DNA of 64,000 nt from Marinobacterium lutimaris (GTDB taxonomy: Bacteria > Pseudomonadota > Gammaproteobacteria > Pseudomonadales > Balneatricaceae): positions 1,674,001-1,738,000 of the forward strand of contig NZ_FNVQ01000001.1 in NCBI RefSeq assembly GCF_900108065.1. The letters are read 5' to 3'. Positions 18,271 to 27,339 of this stretch are shown in pieces (positions within the stretch are counted from its first letter, which is position 1; every line of letters starts with the position of its first letter). The position numbers and the translations under genes were made by a program. The notes below the pieces were generated by a model that worked only from the letters and a program-made list of their open reading frames with translations, had not been told where the DNA came from and did not search any database.

Positions 18271-19242
18271 ATGTACATATGCACTGCAACCTTCAACGAG
18301 GTAAACCAACACGCCAGCTCGCTGACCCACTGGCCTCAGGAATACGATCAGGTCACCGAAGGGCGTTTCGAGGGCTATCTGAATGATGTTCGCATCGGGC
18401 CGGTACGCCTGTTCCGCGAGAGGATGAACTGCGGTGTAGCCCAGCACACCCATACCCCCGCCGGACAGTACGGCTTGCTGATTCCGTTAAGGCTCGATGC
18501 CCGTAAAACCTCGGATCAGGCACGCTGTGTGCTGTCCGATGGACTCACGCTGCTGCCCTTCGACCAGGATTTCTTTTTCGTCGCACCGCCGGAGACTGAC
18601 TACACGGTGATCGCTCTGGACCAGGCTTACATGGAGTCGACCCTGAGCGCAGAGGATCTCGAGCTGCTGCGCAGTTCACGCCGCAGCCAGGGCGCCAGTC
18701 TTACGCCGCATCAACTGGCAAGTGCGCGCAGCAAGATGCTGTCGCACCTGCAGGAGATCGAAGCACTGACAACCGGAACGGACGGCTGTAACCAGGGCGC
18801 CTGCCCCCGCTCCACCGCCAGCCTGGAGTGCGGCATTCGTGACCGACTATTGCTGCTGGCACTGGAGCTTTACGACCAGGCGCTTGAACAGGGCACTCCC
18901 CAGCCGCTGGGGAACTACCACCATCATATAGTCAACGCCAGCCACGCCTACGTGACTTCAGAGGAAGGCGCCACGGCCAGCATTTTGCAACTGTGCAGAC
19001 AACTGGATATTCCGCGACGCTCTTTGAATTACAGCTTTGAAAAAGTGACCGGCACTTCACCGAGCAAATACCTGCGCTCGGTAAAGCTCAATGCCGCACG
19101 CCGCCAGCTTTTGACCAGCGAGCTGCCGATCACCTCGGTGGCGGCCAACTGGGGATTTTTCCACCTGGGTTATTTCGGCCAGGAGTACCGGCGCCTTTTC
19201 GGTGAAACACCCTCGGCAACACGCAGCAGTGCCGGACGATAA
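18271..19242 (+). CDS. AraC-family transcriptional regulator (EutR/FeaR-like arrangement)
   Basis: This 323-residue protein ends in an AraC DNA-binding domain: ILQLCRQLDIPRRSLNYSFE, SPSKYLRSVKLNAARRQLL, and SVAANWGFFHLGYFGQEYRR, with FGETPSATR closing it. The N-terminal part (FEGYLNDVRIGPVRLFRERM, then HTHTPAGQYGLL) resembles regulators of amine-utilisation genes such as EutR. The ATG at 18271 has GGAG at a workable distance, better than the in-frame GTG at 18262. It is convergent with the amine-oxidase pair and its 3' end overlaps the CtaG-like gene by 73 bp. Control of the amine oxidase is a reasonable inference. Confidence 0.88.
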   Translation: MYICTATFNEVNQHASSLTHWPQEYDQVTEGRFEGYLNDVRIGPVRLFRERMNCGVAQHTHTPAGQYGLLIPLRLDARKTSDQARCVLSDGLTLLPFDQDFFFVAPPETDYTVIALDQAYMESTLSAEDLELLRSSRRSQGASLTPHQLASARSKMLSHLQEIEALTTGTDGCNQGACPRSTASLECGIRDRLLLLALELYDQALEQGTPQPLGNYHHHIVNASHAYVTSEEGATASILQLCRQLDIPRRSLNYSFEKVTGTSPSKYLRSVKLNAARRQLLTSELPITSVAANWGFFHLGYFGQEYRRLFGETPSATRSSAGR

Positions 19243-19955
19243 GCGAGCCCGAGGCAGGCAAGCCCGAACAGCAGAAAGATGATTCCCCCAAGCCGCTGAT
19301 CCAGCGCCATCGGCAGGCTGAGAAACTCAGGCAGGGCTGCCATCATCATACCGTGGTCCATCGTCGTATGGGCCTGAAGGTAAAGTTCGGGAACCGCCAG
19401 CATCATTACGCCCCAGGCCAGCATCGGCCCGGACATGGACAGGTTGATCCAGGCTCCCAAACGATATCCGGCAGCTTCTCTCGTCTGCGAAGCAGCTCTC
19501 GTTTTCCAGACAGCAACCAACATCGTCAGCCCGCTCAGCGCCATGGCCCAGCGCATCGCCATATAGAGCCCAGCATCGTGCATCAGCGGCGTATGCAGAG
19601 CAGGTAACATCCAGATCCAGGACAGCAGCGCGAACGCCAGCAACAGCGCGATGGCTAAAACCGGCGCCGAGCCGGTTTCCCGCGCATCCCCCCTGCCGCT
19701 CGCATTGGTAAACGCCAGCATCCAGAGCATCGGCGCCAGATGGTGCACCGCCACACTCTGCAGGCTGTGCAGCCAGATGGAGAAGCGCGCCAGCTGATCG
19801 CCCCAGGGCAGCATCCCCAGCAGAAACACAAGGCTCCCTGTGAGCATCGGCGCCCGGGCCAGGCCGAGCCTGCTGCTCCATCGCAGCAAGCCCAGCACAA
19901 CCAGTGACGACGCCAGCAGATCCAGCAACATCAACCAGAGCGGCAGATTCATCAT
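19170..19955 (-). CDS. CtaG-like polytopic membrane protein linked to a copper amine oxidase
   Basis: This 261-residue protein has about seven hydrophobic helices. SVAVHHLAPMLWMLAF and ALDQRLGGIIFLLFGLACLG follow the pattern of the caa3-type CtaG family, whose members take part in cytochrome oxidase assembly. The periplasmic-side segment HTTMDHGMMMAALPE is rich in His and Met, consistent with copper contact. AGGAGA precedes the ATG. It lies 30 bp downstream of a copper amine oxidase gene and is probably cotranscribed, so a role in copper supply to that enzyme is plausible but unproven. The basic tail (SPKRRRYSWPK) is encoded across the 3' end of the convergent AraC gene. Confidence 0.7.
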   Translation of the reverse strand: MMNLPLWLMLLDLLASSLVVLGLLRWSSRLGLARAPMLTGSLVFLLGMLPWGDQLARFSIWLHSLQSVAVHHLAPMLWMLAFTNASGRGDARETGSAPVLAIALLLAFALLSWIWMLPALHTPLMHDAGLYMAMRWAMALSGLTMLVAVWKTRAASQTREAAGYRLGAWINLSMSGPMLAWGVMMLAVPELYLQAHTTMDHGMMMAALPEFLSLPMALDQRLGGIIFLLFGLACLGLAYRPALLRVAEGVSPKRRRYSWPK

Positions 19956-19985
19956 CGGCTCTTCTCCTACAGATTAACCAACGGA

Positions 19986-21995
19986 TCAGCTACAGCAGCT
20001 ACCGGATCCTTTTTCCTCCTCATGCGCATTGACGCTGCCGCTGTCCTTGCTGGCAGGCAGATCCATGGCCGGGTTGGCGTTAAAGAAGTTGTTCGGTTTC
20101 AGCGTGAAGCCCACATACTCAACCGGCATGATCGGGAAGTCCTCCGGCTTGCAGACATGGGTGTGACCATAAGTGTGCCAGAGCACGATATCGGTGTTCT
20201 CGACGCTGCGGTTCTGCTGGATGTACTTCGGTAATCCATCGCCCGGATGCTGGTTGGTGTATTTACCGGTGCCATAAAGCTCGTTCGGATCATAGGGCGT
20301 TACCCAGACATGGTTGCGGGCGAAACCGGCGCGTCGGCCAATGTAGCTGTCGGGCTGCGCCAGCAGCGCAGGGTTATGCTCGGCCACCAGTTTGTAGCCG
20401 GTGGGGTTGCCCACCTCGTTTTTCACATTCGGGTTGATCACCTTCCAGAAGCGGCCGGTCTGACCGTTCGCCTGCCTGGCGGCTTCCTGCTCGGTCTTGA
20501 GAAGTGCAGCTTCGGTCTTGAACGCGCTGCCCCAGGGGTTCGCCTCGCCCTGCTCCAAGGGGCTGAAGTTGGTCTCCATCACGCTGTTCTGTTCGCCATC
20601 GAGCATCATATGCAGGCGTGCGCTGAAGAAGTGCTGATGGGTCGGGCCGTAAATCTCTGGAGTAACCAGCCCACCACCGCTTTCCGGCCGAGTGCCAGGC
20701 ACCATGCCGGCGGTCTGGATAATACCGGTGAGCTTGGTTTCAAGCTGAATCGTGCCGTCCTGGTAGAGGTACCAGTAAAAGCCGTAGTCGTAGTTGCCGA
20801 CGGTACAGAAGAAGGAAATAACCAGCCGGCGGGAGCGGCGCACCTCAAACACCCCGGTGCGGAACTCGTAGTGCTTCCACAGGGTGCCATAATCCTCTTC
20901 ATGCATGCAGACGGCATTCTTCATCAGGAACGGCTCGCCCTTGTCATCCACGGCTGGGATATCAAAGTAGCGTATCGCTCCCAGGCAGTCGCAACCGAGC
21001 TCCAGTTGGTTGGCGAGGCGCCCCAGACCGTATTCGCTGCCATCGAAGGCGCATTTCCAGTAGTGGTTCAAGGCCGTATCGGAGTATGGCACCGCCATAT
21101 CGCTGACACTGGCCCGATAGATGATCGGGCGGGTTTTACCTTTGTCGTTGTAGCCCAGCTGATTCAGTACCAGCCCTTCGCGGGGCGTAAAGCCGACACG
21201 AAACTCCCAGTTCTGCCACTTAACCTGCCAGCCATCGACCTCAAAGCTGACCCCTTCCGGCTGCACGATATGCAGAGGCTTGAGATCCTTACGCGGCTCA
21301 CCCAGCGAGGGCGTATCGTAGTTGCGCTTGGTCTTGGGGATCGGCGTATCGCGGCCGTCGTCGAGCAACTCAAGCACCCGTTCCTCATTAAGATCGATGA
21401 TCGCCACCAGCCCCTCAATCGGATGGGCATAGCCGTTATCGACCATCTCATCACGATAGAACGCCACACCACGCATCAGGCGCTTACCTTTGTACTTGGG
21501 ATCATCGCCGAAGTAGCCAAAGGACCAGGGATCGATCTGAATCTTCTCAATATCCTCGTCGGTCAAACCGCGGCGCTTCACTGCCGCCCGCCAGGCGGGA
21601 TCTTTCTGCACGATTTCAACGCAGGTGAAAAACTCCTCCATCATGATCGGCGCCTGGCCGGATACTGCCGGGTCAAGCTCCGTCCACTGGACCACCTCTT
21701 CATGCACCAGATCAACCACCGCCTCGGCCATCTCGCCGCTGTCCTTATCCAGCACCAGCGCAAACGCCCGGCGGGAGAACGTCTTGCCCGGCTCGTGCGC
21801 CAGCACCTCCTCTTTCGGCGGCTCCTGCAGCTGCAGATAGGGAAAGCGGCAGGCGTTGGAAAGTGACTTCTGCTCTTTCAGCAGGCTGGCGGCCAGCGCC
21901 AACTCTTCGACCGAGAGTGGATCCAGCGGATGGGTGGCGATAACGCCGGGGGAGGTTTCAGCTTTGAAAGACTCGGTAGAGCAGCAGGCGGTCAT
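19986..21995 (-). CDS. Copper-containing primary amine oxidase (topaquinone type)
   Basis: This enzyme of 669 residues oxidises a primary amine to the aldehyde, releasing ammonia and hydrogen peroxide. TVGNYDYGFYWY carries the Tyr of the N-Y-D/E-Y motif that becomes the topaquinone cofactor. AFDGSEYGLG provides the catalytic Asp. Copper ligands are the His pair in PTHQHFFSARLHM and the later His in IVLWHTYGHTHVCKPEDFP. There is no signal peptide, so a cytoplasmic location is predicted, unlike periplasmic E. coli TynA. Paired cysteines occur near both ends (MTACCS and GSGSCCS), which is unusual. AGAGGAAA precedes the start. The neighbouring CtaG-like protein and AraC regulator form a compact unit. 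Confidence 0.95.
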   Translation of the reverse strand: MTACCSTESFKAETSPGVIATHPLDPLSVEELALAASLLKEQKSLSNACRFPYLQLQEPPKEEVLAHEPGKTFSRRAFALVLDKDSGEMAEAVVDLVHEEVVQWTELDPAVSGQAPIMMEEFFTCVEIVQKDPAWRAAVKRRGLTDEDIEKIQIDPWSFGYFGDDPKYKGKRLMRGVAFYRDEMVDNGYAHPIEGLVAIIDLNEERVLELLDDGRDTPIPKTKRNYDTPSLGEPRKDLKPLHIVQPEGVSFEVDGWQVKWQNWEFRVGFTPREGLVLNQLGYNDKGKTRPIIYRASVSDMAVPYSDTALNHYWKCAFDGSEYGLGRLANQLELGCDCLGAIRYFDIPAVDDKGEPFLMKNAVCMHEEDYGTLWKHYEFRTGVFEVRRSRRLVISFFCTVGNYDYGFYWYLYQDGTIQLETKLTGIIQTAGMVPGTRPESGGGLVTPEIYGPTHQHFFSARLHMMLDGEQNSVMETNFSPLEQGEANPWGSAFKTEAALLKTEQEAARQANGQTGRFWKVINPNVKNEVGNPTGYKLVAEHNPALLAQPDSYIGRRAGFARNHVWVTPYDPNELYGTGKYTNQHPGDGLPKYIQQNRSVENTDIVLWHTYGHTHVCKPEDFPIMPVEYVGFTLKPNNFFNANPAMDLPASKDSGSVNAHEEEKGSGSCCS

Positions 21996-22292
21996 GGCAT
22001 TTCCTCTGACGGATAAGTGAGCTTCACTCCATCCTAGGGAAATGCGGGAGCGGGATTATCACAAAACGGCAAAAGCGGTCTCGAGAAGACGCTAAGTGCC
22101 TGGCACTGATCGCCTATGACCTGCGCGCCGTTTGCAGATATTCACTCTTCCGATACGTTGTATTACAGATATAACAAAGCACGCTTGGGCTCTGACAGGT
22201 TAAATCCCGTGCAACGGCGACTAAAATCAGCCCGACAGCAAGCCCCGGACTTAGCGCCTTAAGCAGATTGCAAGCATTTGAATGCACGATGA

Positions 22293-22440
22293 GCGGAAAT
22301 TTACTTCGCGGAGATCGGTTTGATTCCAGACGAGAGCTCGCACAAGCCGTTGATTGCCTGGCTGCGCCATTACGCGTCTTCACTGCTGGTCTTCGGCCTG
22401 TTTATCGCGATCCGCGCGCCACGCTATAAGCGCCTGCCGA
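22293..22440 (+). pseudogene. Frameshifted 5' remnant of an mprF-like gene
   Basis: In this frame the translation contains a membrane segment (WLRHYASSLLVFGLFIAIRA) followed by PRYKRLPT. This resembles the last transmembrane helix of MprF (aminoacyl-phosphatidylglycerol synthase) just before its soluble domain. The expected continuation (ADPEKATAIINGQ) is found in a different frame from 22430, directly after an in-frame TAA at 22427. A single-base indel between about 22427 and 22445 would rejoin the two. No trace of the large flippase part of MprF is visible upstream in 22000-22290, so the gene looks truncated as well as frameshifted. Confidence 0.6.
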
Positions 22441-22519
22441 CCCGGAAAAAGCCACCGCCATCATTAATGGCCAAAACAACCCAGACGCCAACTTTGCGCT
22501 CACCCGAGACAAGCCGTTG

Positions 22520-23425
22520 ATGTTCTCCGAGAACGGCCAGGCATTCGTGATGTTCGGCGTACGCGGCAAAACCCGGGTGTCGATGGGCGATCCGGTGGCC
22601 AGCAACGAGCAGAATCTGGTCGATCTTATCTGGGACTTCAAAACTCAGGCCTCCCGCGATCAGGGGCACGCCACCTTTTATCAGGTCCATAAAACCAATA
22701 TTCACCACTATATCGACGCGAACTTTGCGCTGTTAAAGCTCGGCGAAGAGGCTCTGGTAGACCTGCCGGGCTTTGCACTGGAGGGCAGCCGCAGAGCCCG
22801 GCTGCGCCAGGCACATAACCGCGCCAAGAGGGATGGCCTGAGTTTCGAACTCCTCGCCACTCCTCATACCGACAGCCTGCTGGATGAGCTTAAGACGATC
22901 TCTGATGAGTGGCTCACCGATAAGGGCGTGCGTGAAAAAGGCTTCTCGCTGGGATTCTTCGACCGCGATTACCTCAAACGGAGCCCACTGGCACTAGTGC
23001 GCCAAAACGGTGAGATCTGCGCTTTCGCCAATGTACTGACAACCGACACCCACCACACCGCGACCATCGATCTGATGCGCCACCGCAACAGCGCCGACAG
23101 CAGCACCATGGATTATCTGTTCATAGAGCTGATGCTGGCCTTGAAAGAACGCGGTTACGCCTGGTTCAGCCTCGGCATGGCGCCCCTATCCGGCCTGACC
23201 GAAAGAGCCTCAGCCCCGCTCTGGGACCGCTTCGGCATGCTGATCTATAAGCGCGGTAAACGTTTCTATAACTTTGAAGGCCTGCACAAGTTCAAGGAGA
23301 AATTTGACCCGGTCTGGGAGCCCAGATACCTTGCCACTGACAAACGAGGCGTCAGCCCCTACCTGGCACTGGCCGATGTGGGAGCCCTGGCCGGTGGTGG
23401 CTTTTCGGGGATGTTTCGGAAGTAA
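22520..23425 (+). CDS. MprF C-terminal (DUF2156, phosphatidylglycerol lysyltransferase-like) domain protein, probably a gene remnant
   Basis: The 301 residues match the soluble transferase half of MprF, a double GNAT-like fold that moves an aminoacyl group from tRNA to phosphatidylglycerol. Seen are FVMFGVRGKTRVSMGDPV, GHATFYQVHKTNIHHY, GSRRARLRQAHNRAKRDG, EWLTDKGVREKGFSLGFFD, TIDLMRHRN and FSLGMAPLSGL, ending with LHKFKEKFDPVWEPRYL. The domain really begins about 27 codons earlier in the same frame without a start codon, and its membrane anchor lies in another frame (22293-22440). The first ATG at 22520 cuts off the first strand and lacks a good ribosome-binding site. It could be a decayed gene or a sequencing indel; enzyme activity as a soluble protein is doubtful. 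Confidence 0.75.
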   Translation: MFSENGQAFVMFGVRGKTRVSMGDPVASNEQNLVDLIWDFKTQASRDQGHATFYQVHKTNIHHYIDANFALLKLGEEALVDLPGFALEGSRRARLRQAHNRAKRDGLSFELLATPHTDSLLDELKTISDEWLTDKGVREKGFSLGFFDRDYLKRSPLALVRQNGEICAFANVLTTDTHHTATIDLMRHRNSADSSTMDYLFIELMLALKERGYAWFSLGMAPLSGLTERASAPLWDRFGMLIYKRGKRFYNFEGLHKFKEKFDPVWEPRYLATDKRGVSPYLALADVGALAGGGFSGMFRK

Positions 23426-23520
23426 CGCCAGTCGGCATCTGAGGCCCAGGCTCATTCTGGGAAAAATGCCACGGCGCCCATAAATGCTGAGTTTAATGTA
23501 TTAGGATAGACGGCCTGCTA

Positions 23521-24075
23521 ATGTTAAATGAAACCTTCAAGCAGTTGATTAGTAATTACATCCTGGCCAAAGACACCAACCGGCCCTGGCATATGCAGCA
23601 CGCCTTTGAGGCAGACGCTGTGCTGGAGATGGAACTACTCACCAGTAATATCGAGTTCCCTGCTCATGTCGAGGGCCGTCAGGCGATCAGTGAAACCCTG
23701 GTGTCGAACTTCGGCAAGACCTTCGAGAACGTCTATACCTTTTGCCTGGAAGATAGCGTTGATCAAAGCGCCAGCCTTCTGACCTGCGACTGGCTCGTGT
23801 TTATGACAGACAAGGAAGGCACCGGCCTGAAGGCAGGATGGGGAACCTATGAATGGCGGTTTTCCGGTTCTGAAAACGGGGCGTTAACGCAACGCCTGAA
23901 GATAAAGATAGAGCAGATGGAGATTCTGCCACTGGCCCTGGTAGATGCGGTCTATCGCCAGGTAACGGAGCTTTCCTACCCCTGGACAACGGCTTCGGCG
24001 GTCGCGGATAAAATTGCCGCAATTAACGCACTGTCAGACCTTTCGGCCTACCTGAACCGGGCGACCTGGTCCTGA
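23521..24075 (+). CDS. NTF2-like (SnoaL-type) fold protein of unknown function
   Basis: This 184-residue protein begins with a helical segment (FKQLISNYILAKDTNRPWHM) and then the alternating pattern of an NTF2-like cone: AFEADAVLEMELL, FPAHVEGRQAISETL, YTFCLEDS and LLTCDWLVFMTDKEG, WGTYEWRF. Such proteins are ligand-binding or small-molecule-modifying enzymes, or simple association domains. I see no catalytic signature to choose between them. It stands alone, 95 bp after the mprF remnant and convergent with patD. Confidence 0.6.
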   Translation: MLNETFKQLISNYILAKDTNRPWHMQHAFEADAVLEMELLTSNIEFPAHVEGRQAISETLVSNFGKTFENVYTFCLEDSVDQSASLLTCDWLVFMTDKEGTGLKAGWGTYEWRFSGSENGALTQRLKIKIEQMEILPLALVDAVYRQVTELSYPWTTASAVADKIAAINALSDLSAYLNRATWS

Positions 24076-24117
24076 CCACAACGGGCAAATGGTCGTTACG
24101 GATCAGCAGGAAATAGC

Positions 24118-24149
24118 GGCGAAGCCACCCGCAGCCAGGCGGCTTCGCC
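24118..24149. terminator. Stem-loop between convergent genes
   Basis: Perfect nine-base arms GGCGAAGCC (24118-24126) and GGCTTCGCC (24141-24149) lie between the NTF2-like gene and the end of patD. No T tract follows on either strand, so termination strength is uncertain. Confidence 0.5.
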
Positions 24150-24155
24150 CGGCGA

Positions 24156-25580
24156 TCAGTGCTTGATCATCACATGGCGGATGGTGGTGTAGTCTTCCAG
24201 GCCGTACATCGACATATCCTTGCCATAGCCTGACATTTTCATACCGCCGTGGGGCATTTCGGTGGTCAGCATAAAGTGGGTGTTGACCCAGGTGCAGCCG
24301 TACTGAAGGCGCGCGGCGAAGCGGGCAGCGCGGCCGGTATCGGCGGTCCAGACCGAGGACGCCAGGCCGTAATCGGAATCGTTGGCCCAGGCCAGCCCCT
24401 GCTCTTCGGTGTCGAACTCGGTGACCGAGACCACCGGGCCGAACACCTCCTTGCGCACGATCTCATCATCCTGTTTTGCGCCGGCGATCAGCGTCGGTTC
24501 GTAGAAGAAGCCGTCCATATCCGGAATCTTGCCACCGGTGGTTACGGTGATATGCGGCAGCGCCCGGGCGCGCTCAACCATGGCAGCCACCTTCTCCTGC
24601 TGGGCCCTGGATACCAGCGGCCCCATCTCTACGCCCTCCTCCTTCTGGGTACCGATCTTGATGCTGGACACCTCTGCGGTGAGTTTTTTCACCAGCTCCT
24701 CGTAGATACCCTTCTGCGCATAGATACGACAGGCGGCGGTGCAATCCTGGCCGGCGTTGTAGTAACCGAAGGCGCGGATGCCGGACGCTACTTCGTCCAG
24801 GTCCGCATCGTCAAACACGATCACCGGCGCCTTGCCGCCCAGCTCCATATGCGTACGTTTCATGGTGTCGGCGCCGCAACCCACGATCTTTTGACCGGTG
24901 GGGATGGAGCCGGTCAGCGAGACCATGCGCACCTTCGGGTTGGCGGTGAGCGGCGCGCCCACCTCGGCACCGGTGCCGAAGACGATATTCACCACCCCCG
25001 CCGGGAAGATCTCGGCCAGCAGTTCGGCGAACTTCAGCGTGGTCAGCGGGGTGATCTCAGAGGGCTTGAGTACCACCGTATTGCCGGCGGCCAGCGCCGG
25101 AGCCAGTTTCCAGGCGGCCATCATCAGCGGGTAGTTCCAGGGCGTGATAGAGGCCACCACGCCCACCGGATCGCGGCGGATCATGGAGGTAAAACCGGGT
25201 AGATACTCGGCCGCCGCCGAACCGCTCATACAGCGGCAGGCGCCCGCAAAGAAACGGTACACATCGGCAATGGCGGGGATCTCATCCTCCAGCGCGGCGC
25301 TGTAGGGCTTGCCTACATCGAGGGATTCAAGCTCGGCAAACTCTTCGGCCATCGCCTCGATCTTATCCGCAAGCTTGAGCAAAAGGCCTGAGCGCTCCGC
25401 CGGGGTGGTCTGACTCCAGCTGTCAAAAGCGGTATCGGCGGCAGCGACCGCGGCAGCGACCTGCGCCGCACTGGCCTCGGGTATATCGCAGATTTTTGCC
25501 CCGGTGGAGGGGTTAAACACTGCAACGGCGGCACCTTCCCCACTTACGAGCTTTCCGTCGATCAACATCTTGTTAAGCAT
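24156..25580 (-). CDS. patD: Gamma-aminobutyraldehyde dehydrogenase
   Basis: PatD (YdcW) oxidises 4-aminobutanal, the product of putrescine transamination or oxidation, to GABA with NAD+. The 474 residues equal E. coli PatD in length. Typical blocks are [32 protein letters not shown], catalytic Glu in [11 protein letters not shown] and catalytic Cys in [17 protein letters not shown], the latter diagnostic for this subfamily. It ends [21 protein letters not shown] choose the ATG at 25580, seven bases after AGAGGA; an ATG at 25586 sits too close to that site. It is the last gene of a ydcS-T-U-V-patD operon in the same order as in E. coli, and ends opposite the NTF2-like gene. Confidence 0.95.
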   Translation of the reverse strand: MLNKMLIDGKLVSGEGAAVAVFNPSTGAKICDIPEASAAQVAAAVAAADTAFDSWSQTTPAERSGLLLKLADKIEAMAEEFAELESLDVGKPYSAALEDEIPAIADVYRFFAGACRCMSGSAAAEYLPGFTSMIRRDPVGVVASITPWNYPLMMAAWKLAPALAAGNTVVLKPSEITPLTTLKFAELLAEIFPAGVVNIVFGTGAEVGAPLTANPKVRMVSLTGSIPTGQKIVGCGADTMKRTHMELGGKAPVIVFDDADLDEVASGIRAFGYYNAGQDCTAACRIYAQKGIYEELVKKLTAEVSSIKIGTQKEEGVEMGPLVSRAQQEKVAAMVERARALPHITVTTGGKIPDMDGFFYEPTLIAGAKQDDEIVRKEVFGPVVSVTEFDTEEQGLAWANDSDYGLASSVWTADTGRAARFAARLQYGCTWVNTHFMLTTEMPHGGMKMSGYGKDMSMYGLEDYTTIRHVMIKH

Positions 25581-25595
25581 CTGCATTTCCTCTCG

Positions 25596-26402
25596 TCATT
25601 TGCCGCTGCCGGCCACATCCTCACCCCCTTTGGTGAGCAGGTAAGCCAGCAAAACAGGGATCATGGTGACCAGCATCACCATCAGCGCGACTACGTTGGT
25701 AACAGGCACATCCCGGGGCCGGGTCAGCTGGTTCAGCAGCCAGATCGGCAGGGGTTTCTCATGACCGGCAGTAAAGGTGGTCACGATCAGTTCATCGAAC
25801 GACAGAGCGAAGGCCAGCATGCCGCCCGCCAGCATGGCGGTGCCCAGGTTCGGAAGGATGATGTAACGAAAGGTCTGCCAGCCATCGGCGCCCAGGTCCA
25901 TGGAGGCCTCGATCAGGCTGTGCGAAGTACGTCGAAAACGAGCCACCACGTTGTTGTAAACGATCACCACGCAGAAGGTAGCGTGACCGATGACAATCGT
26001 CATAACGCCGGGCGAGACATCCAGTGTCTTGAATGCGCTGAGCAGCGCAAGGCCGGTGATGATACCGGGCAGCGCTATCGGCAGTATCAGCATCAGGGTG
26101 ATGCTCTCCTTGCCGAAAAAGTTGCGTCGGTACAGTGCGGCAGCGGCAAGCGTGCCAAGAATCATGGCGATCACCGTGGCGATACAGGCGATCTGCAGCG
26201 ACAGCAGAATCGAGTCCAGCACATCGGCCCGGCTAAAGGCGACCGCGAACCACTTGGTGGTCAGCCCCGGCGGCGGAAAGCTGAATGCCGACTCCTCGGT
26301 ATTAAAAGCGTACAGCGCGATGATAAAGATCGGGAAGTGCAGGAACACCAGCCCTCCCCAGGCGGCGATTTTCAGCCACACAGATGCTTTTTCAGAGTGC
26401 AT
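25596..26402 (-). CDS. ydcV: Polyamine-type ABC importer permease (YdcV-like)
   Basis: This 268-residue permease closely follows E. coli Ydc[41 protein letters not shown] and the EAA coupling loop [20 protein letters not shown] with its conserved Gly, then [19 protein letters not shown]. About six transmembrane helices are predicted. It overlaps the YdcU-like gene by 11 bases and precedes patD by 15 bp, so import and oxidation are coexpressed. Confidence 0.93.
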   Translation of the reverse strand: MHSEKASVWLKIAAWGGLVFLHFPIFIIALYAFNTEESAFSFPPPGLTTKWFAVAFSRADVLDSILLSLQIACIATVIAMILGTLAAAALYRRNFFGKESITLMLILPIALPGIITGLALLSAFKTLDVSPGVMTIVIGHATFCVVIVYNNVVARFRRTSHSLIEASMDLGADGWQTFRYIILPNLGTAMLAGGMLAFALSFDELIVTTFTAGHEKPLPIWLLNQLTRPRDVPVTNVVALMVMLVTMIPVLLAYLLTKGGEDVAGSGK

Positions 26403-27339
26403 CGAACGCCCCCAGTCGCTTGACTATGCTCAGGTACACCGCGATCAGTACGATGGGCACCAGCGTAAAGGCTGCCGCCATCGGCATGTTGCCTATCGCC
26501 CCCTGCTGCACATAAACCATGTTGCCGAGAAACAGCCCCGGCGGGCCCACCAGCTGCGGCACGATGTAATCGCCCAGGGTCAGCGAGAAGGTAAAGATAG
26601 AGCCTGCAGCGATACCGGGAATCGCCAGCGGAAAGATCACATGGCGGAAGGTGCGCCAGGGGTTGGCGCCCAGATCCGACGAGGCCTGCAGCAATGACGG
26701 CGGCAGACGCTCCAGCGCCGCCTGGATCGGCAGGATCATGAACGGCAGCCAGATATAGGTGAACACGAAGAAGCGGCCAATATTGGAGGTAGACAGCGTA
26801 TTGCCGCCGATTCCGGGTATCCCCAGCAGAAACTCCAGCACCGCATCCAGCCCCAGCAGATGGATAAACCAGCTGGTGACGCCCTCCTTTGCCAGCAGCA
26901 GGGTCCAGGCGTAAGCCTTGACGATGTAACTGGTCCACATCGGTAGCATCACCGCGATATAGAAAAACGCCTTGGTGCGGCCGGTAGCGTAGCGGGCCAT
27001 ATAATAGGCCACCGGAAACGCGATCAGCGCACTGAACAGGCTCACCGCCAACGCCATGGTCAGGGTGCGGACGATGATGTCGAAGTTGGCCGGCTGAAAC
27101 AGCTGAGCGTAATTGGCCAGCGTCAGCGTATGACTCACCAGCATGGTGAAATCATCGAAGGTGTAGAAGCTCTGCCAGAGAAGACTCAGCAGGGATGCAA
27201 TATACACCGCGCCGAACCAGAGCAGCGGCGGTACCAGCAGTAGCAGCAGATAGAAGGTGGGCCTGCGGTAAAGGAAATCGGAAAACCGCCCCAGCAGCGA
27301 ACGCCGCGGCGCTGCGTTCATATCTGCGGCGGCATTCAT
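26392..27339 (-). CDS. ydcU: Polyamine-type ABC importer permease (YdcU-like)
   Basis: This 315-residue permease has an N-terminal cytoplasmic stretch, then about six helices. Family features are [20 protein letters not shown] at the first helix, [20 protein letters not shown] and [16 protein letters not shown], and the EAA loop [20 protein letters not shown]. It pairs with the YdcV-like permease. Its start overlaps the ATPase gene by four bases. A double Met-Asn-Ala ([10 protein letters not shown]) opens the protein, so the true start could be the second Met. Confidence 0.93.
   Translation of the reverse strand: MNAAADMNAAPRRSLLGRFSDFLYRRPTFYLLLLLVPPLLWFGAVYIASLLSLLWQSFYTFDDFTMLVSHTLTLANYAQLFQPANFDIIVRTLTMALAVSLFSALIAFPVAYYMARYATGRTKAFFYIAVMLPMWTSYIVKAYAWTLLLAKEGVTSWFIHLLGLDAVLEFLLGIPGIGGNTLSTSNIGRFFVFTYIWLPFMILPIQAALERLPPSLLQASSDLGANPWRTFRHVIFPLAIPGIAAGSIFTFSLTLGDYIVPQLVGPPGLFLGNMVYVQQGAIGNMPMAAAFTLVPIVLIAVYLSIVKRLGAFDAL

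Noticed and set aside
20247-21866. 539-codon plus-strand frame
   Set aside because: It is antisense to the copper amine oxidase, which has all its catalytic motifs; the frame has no recognisable domain.
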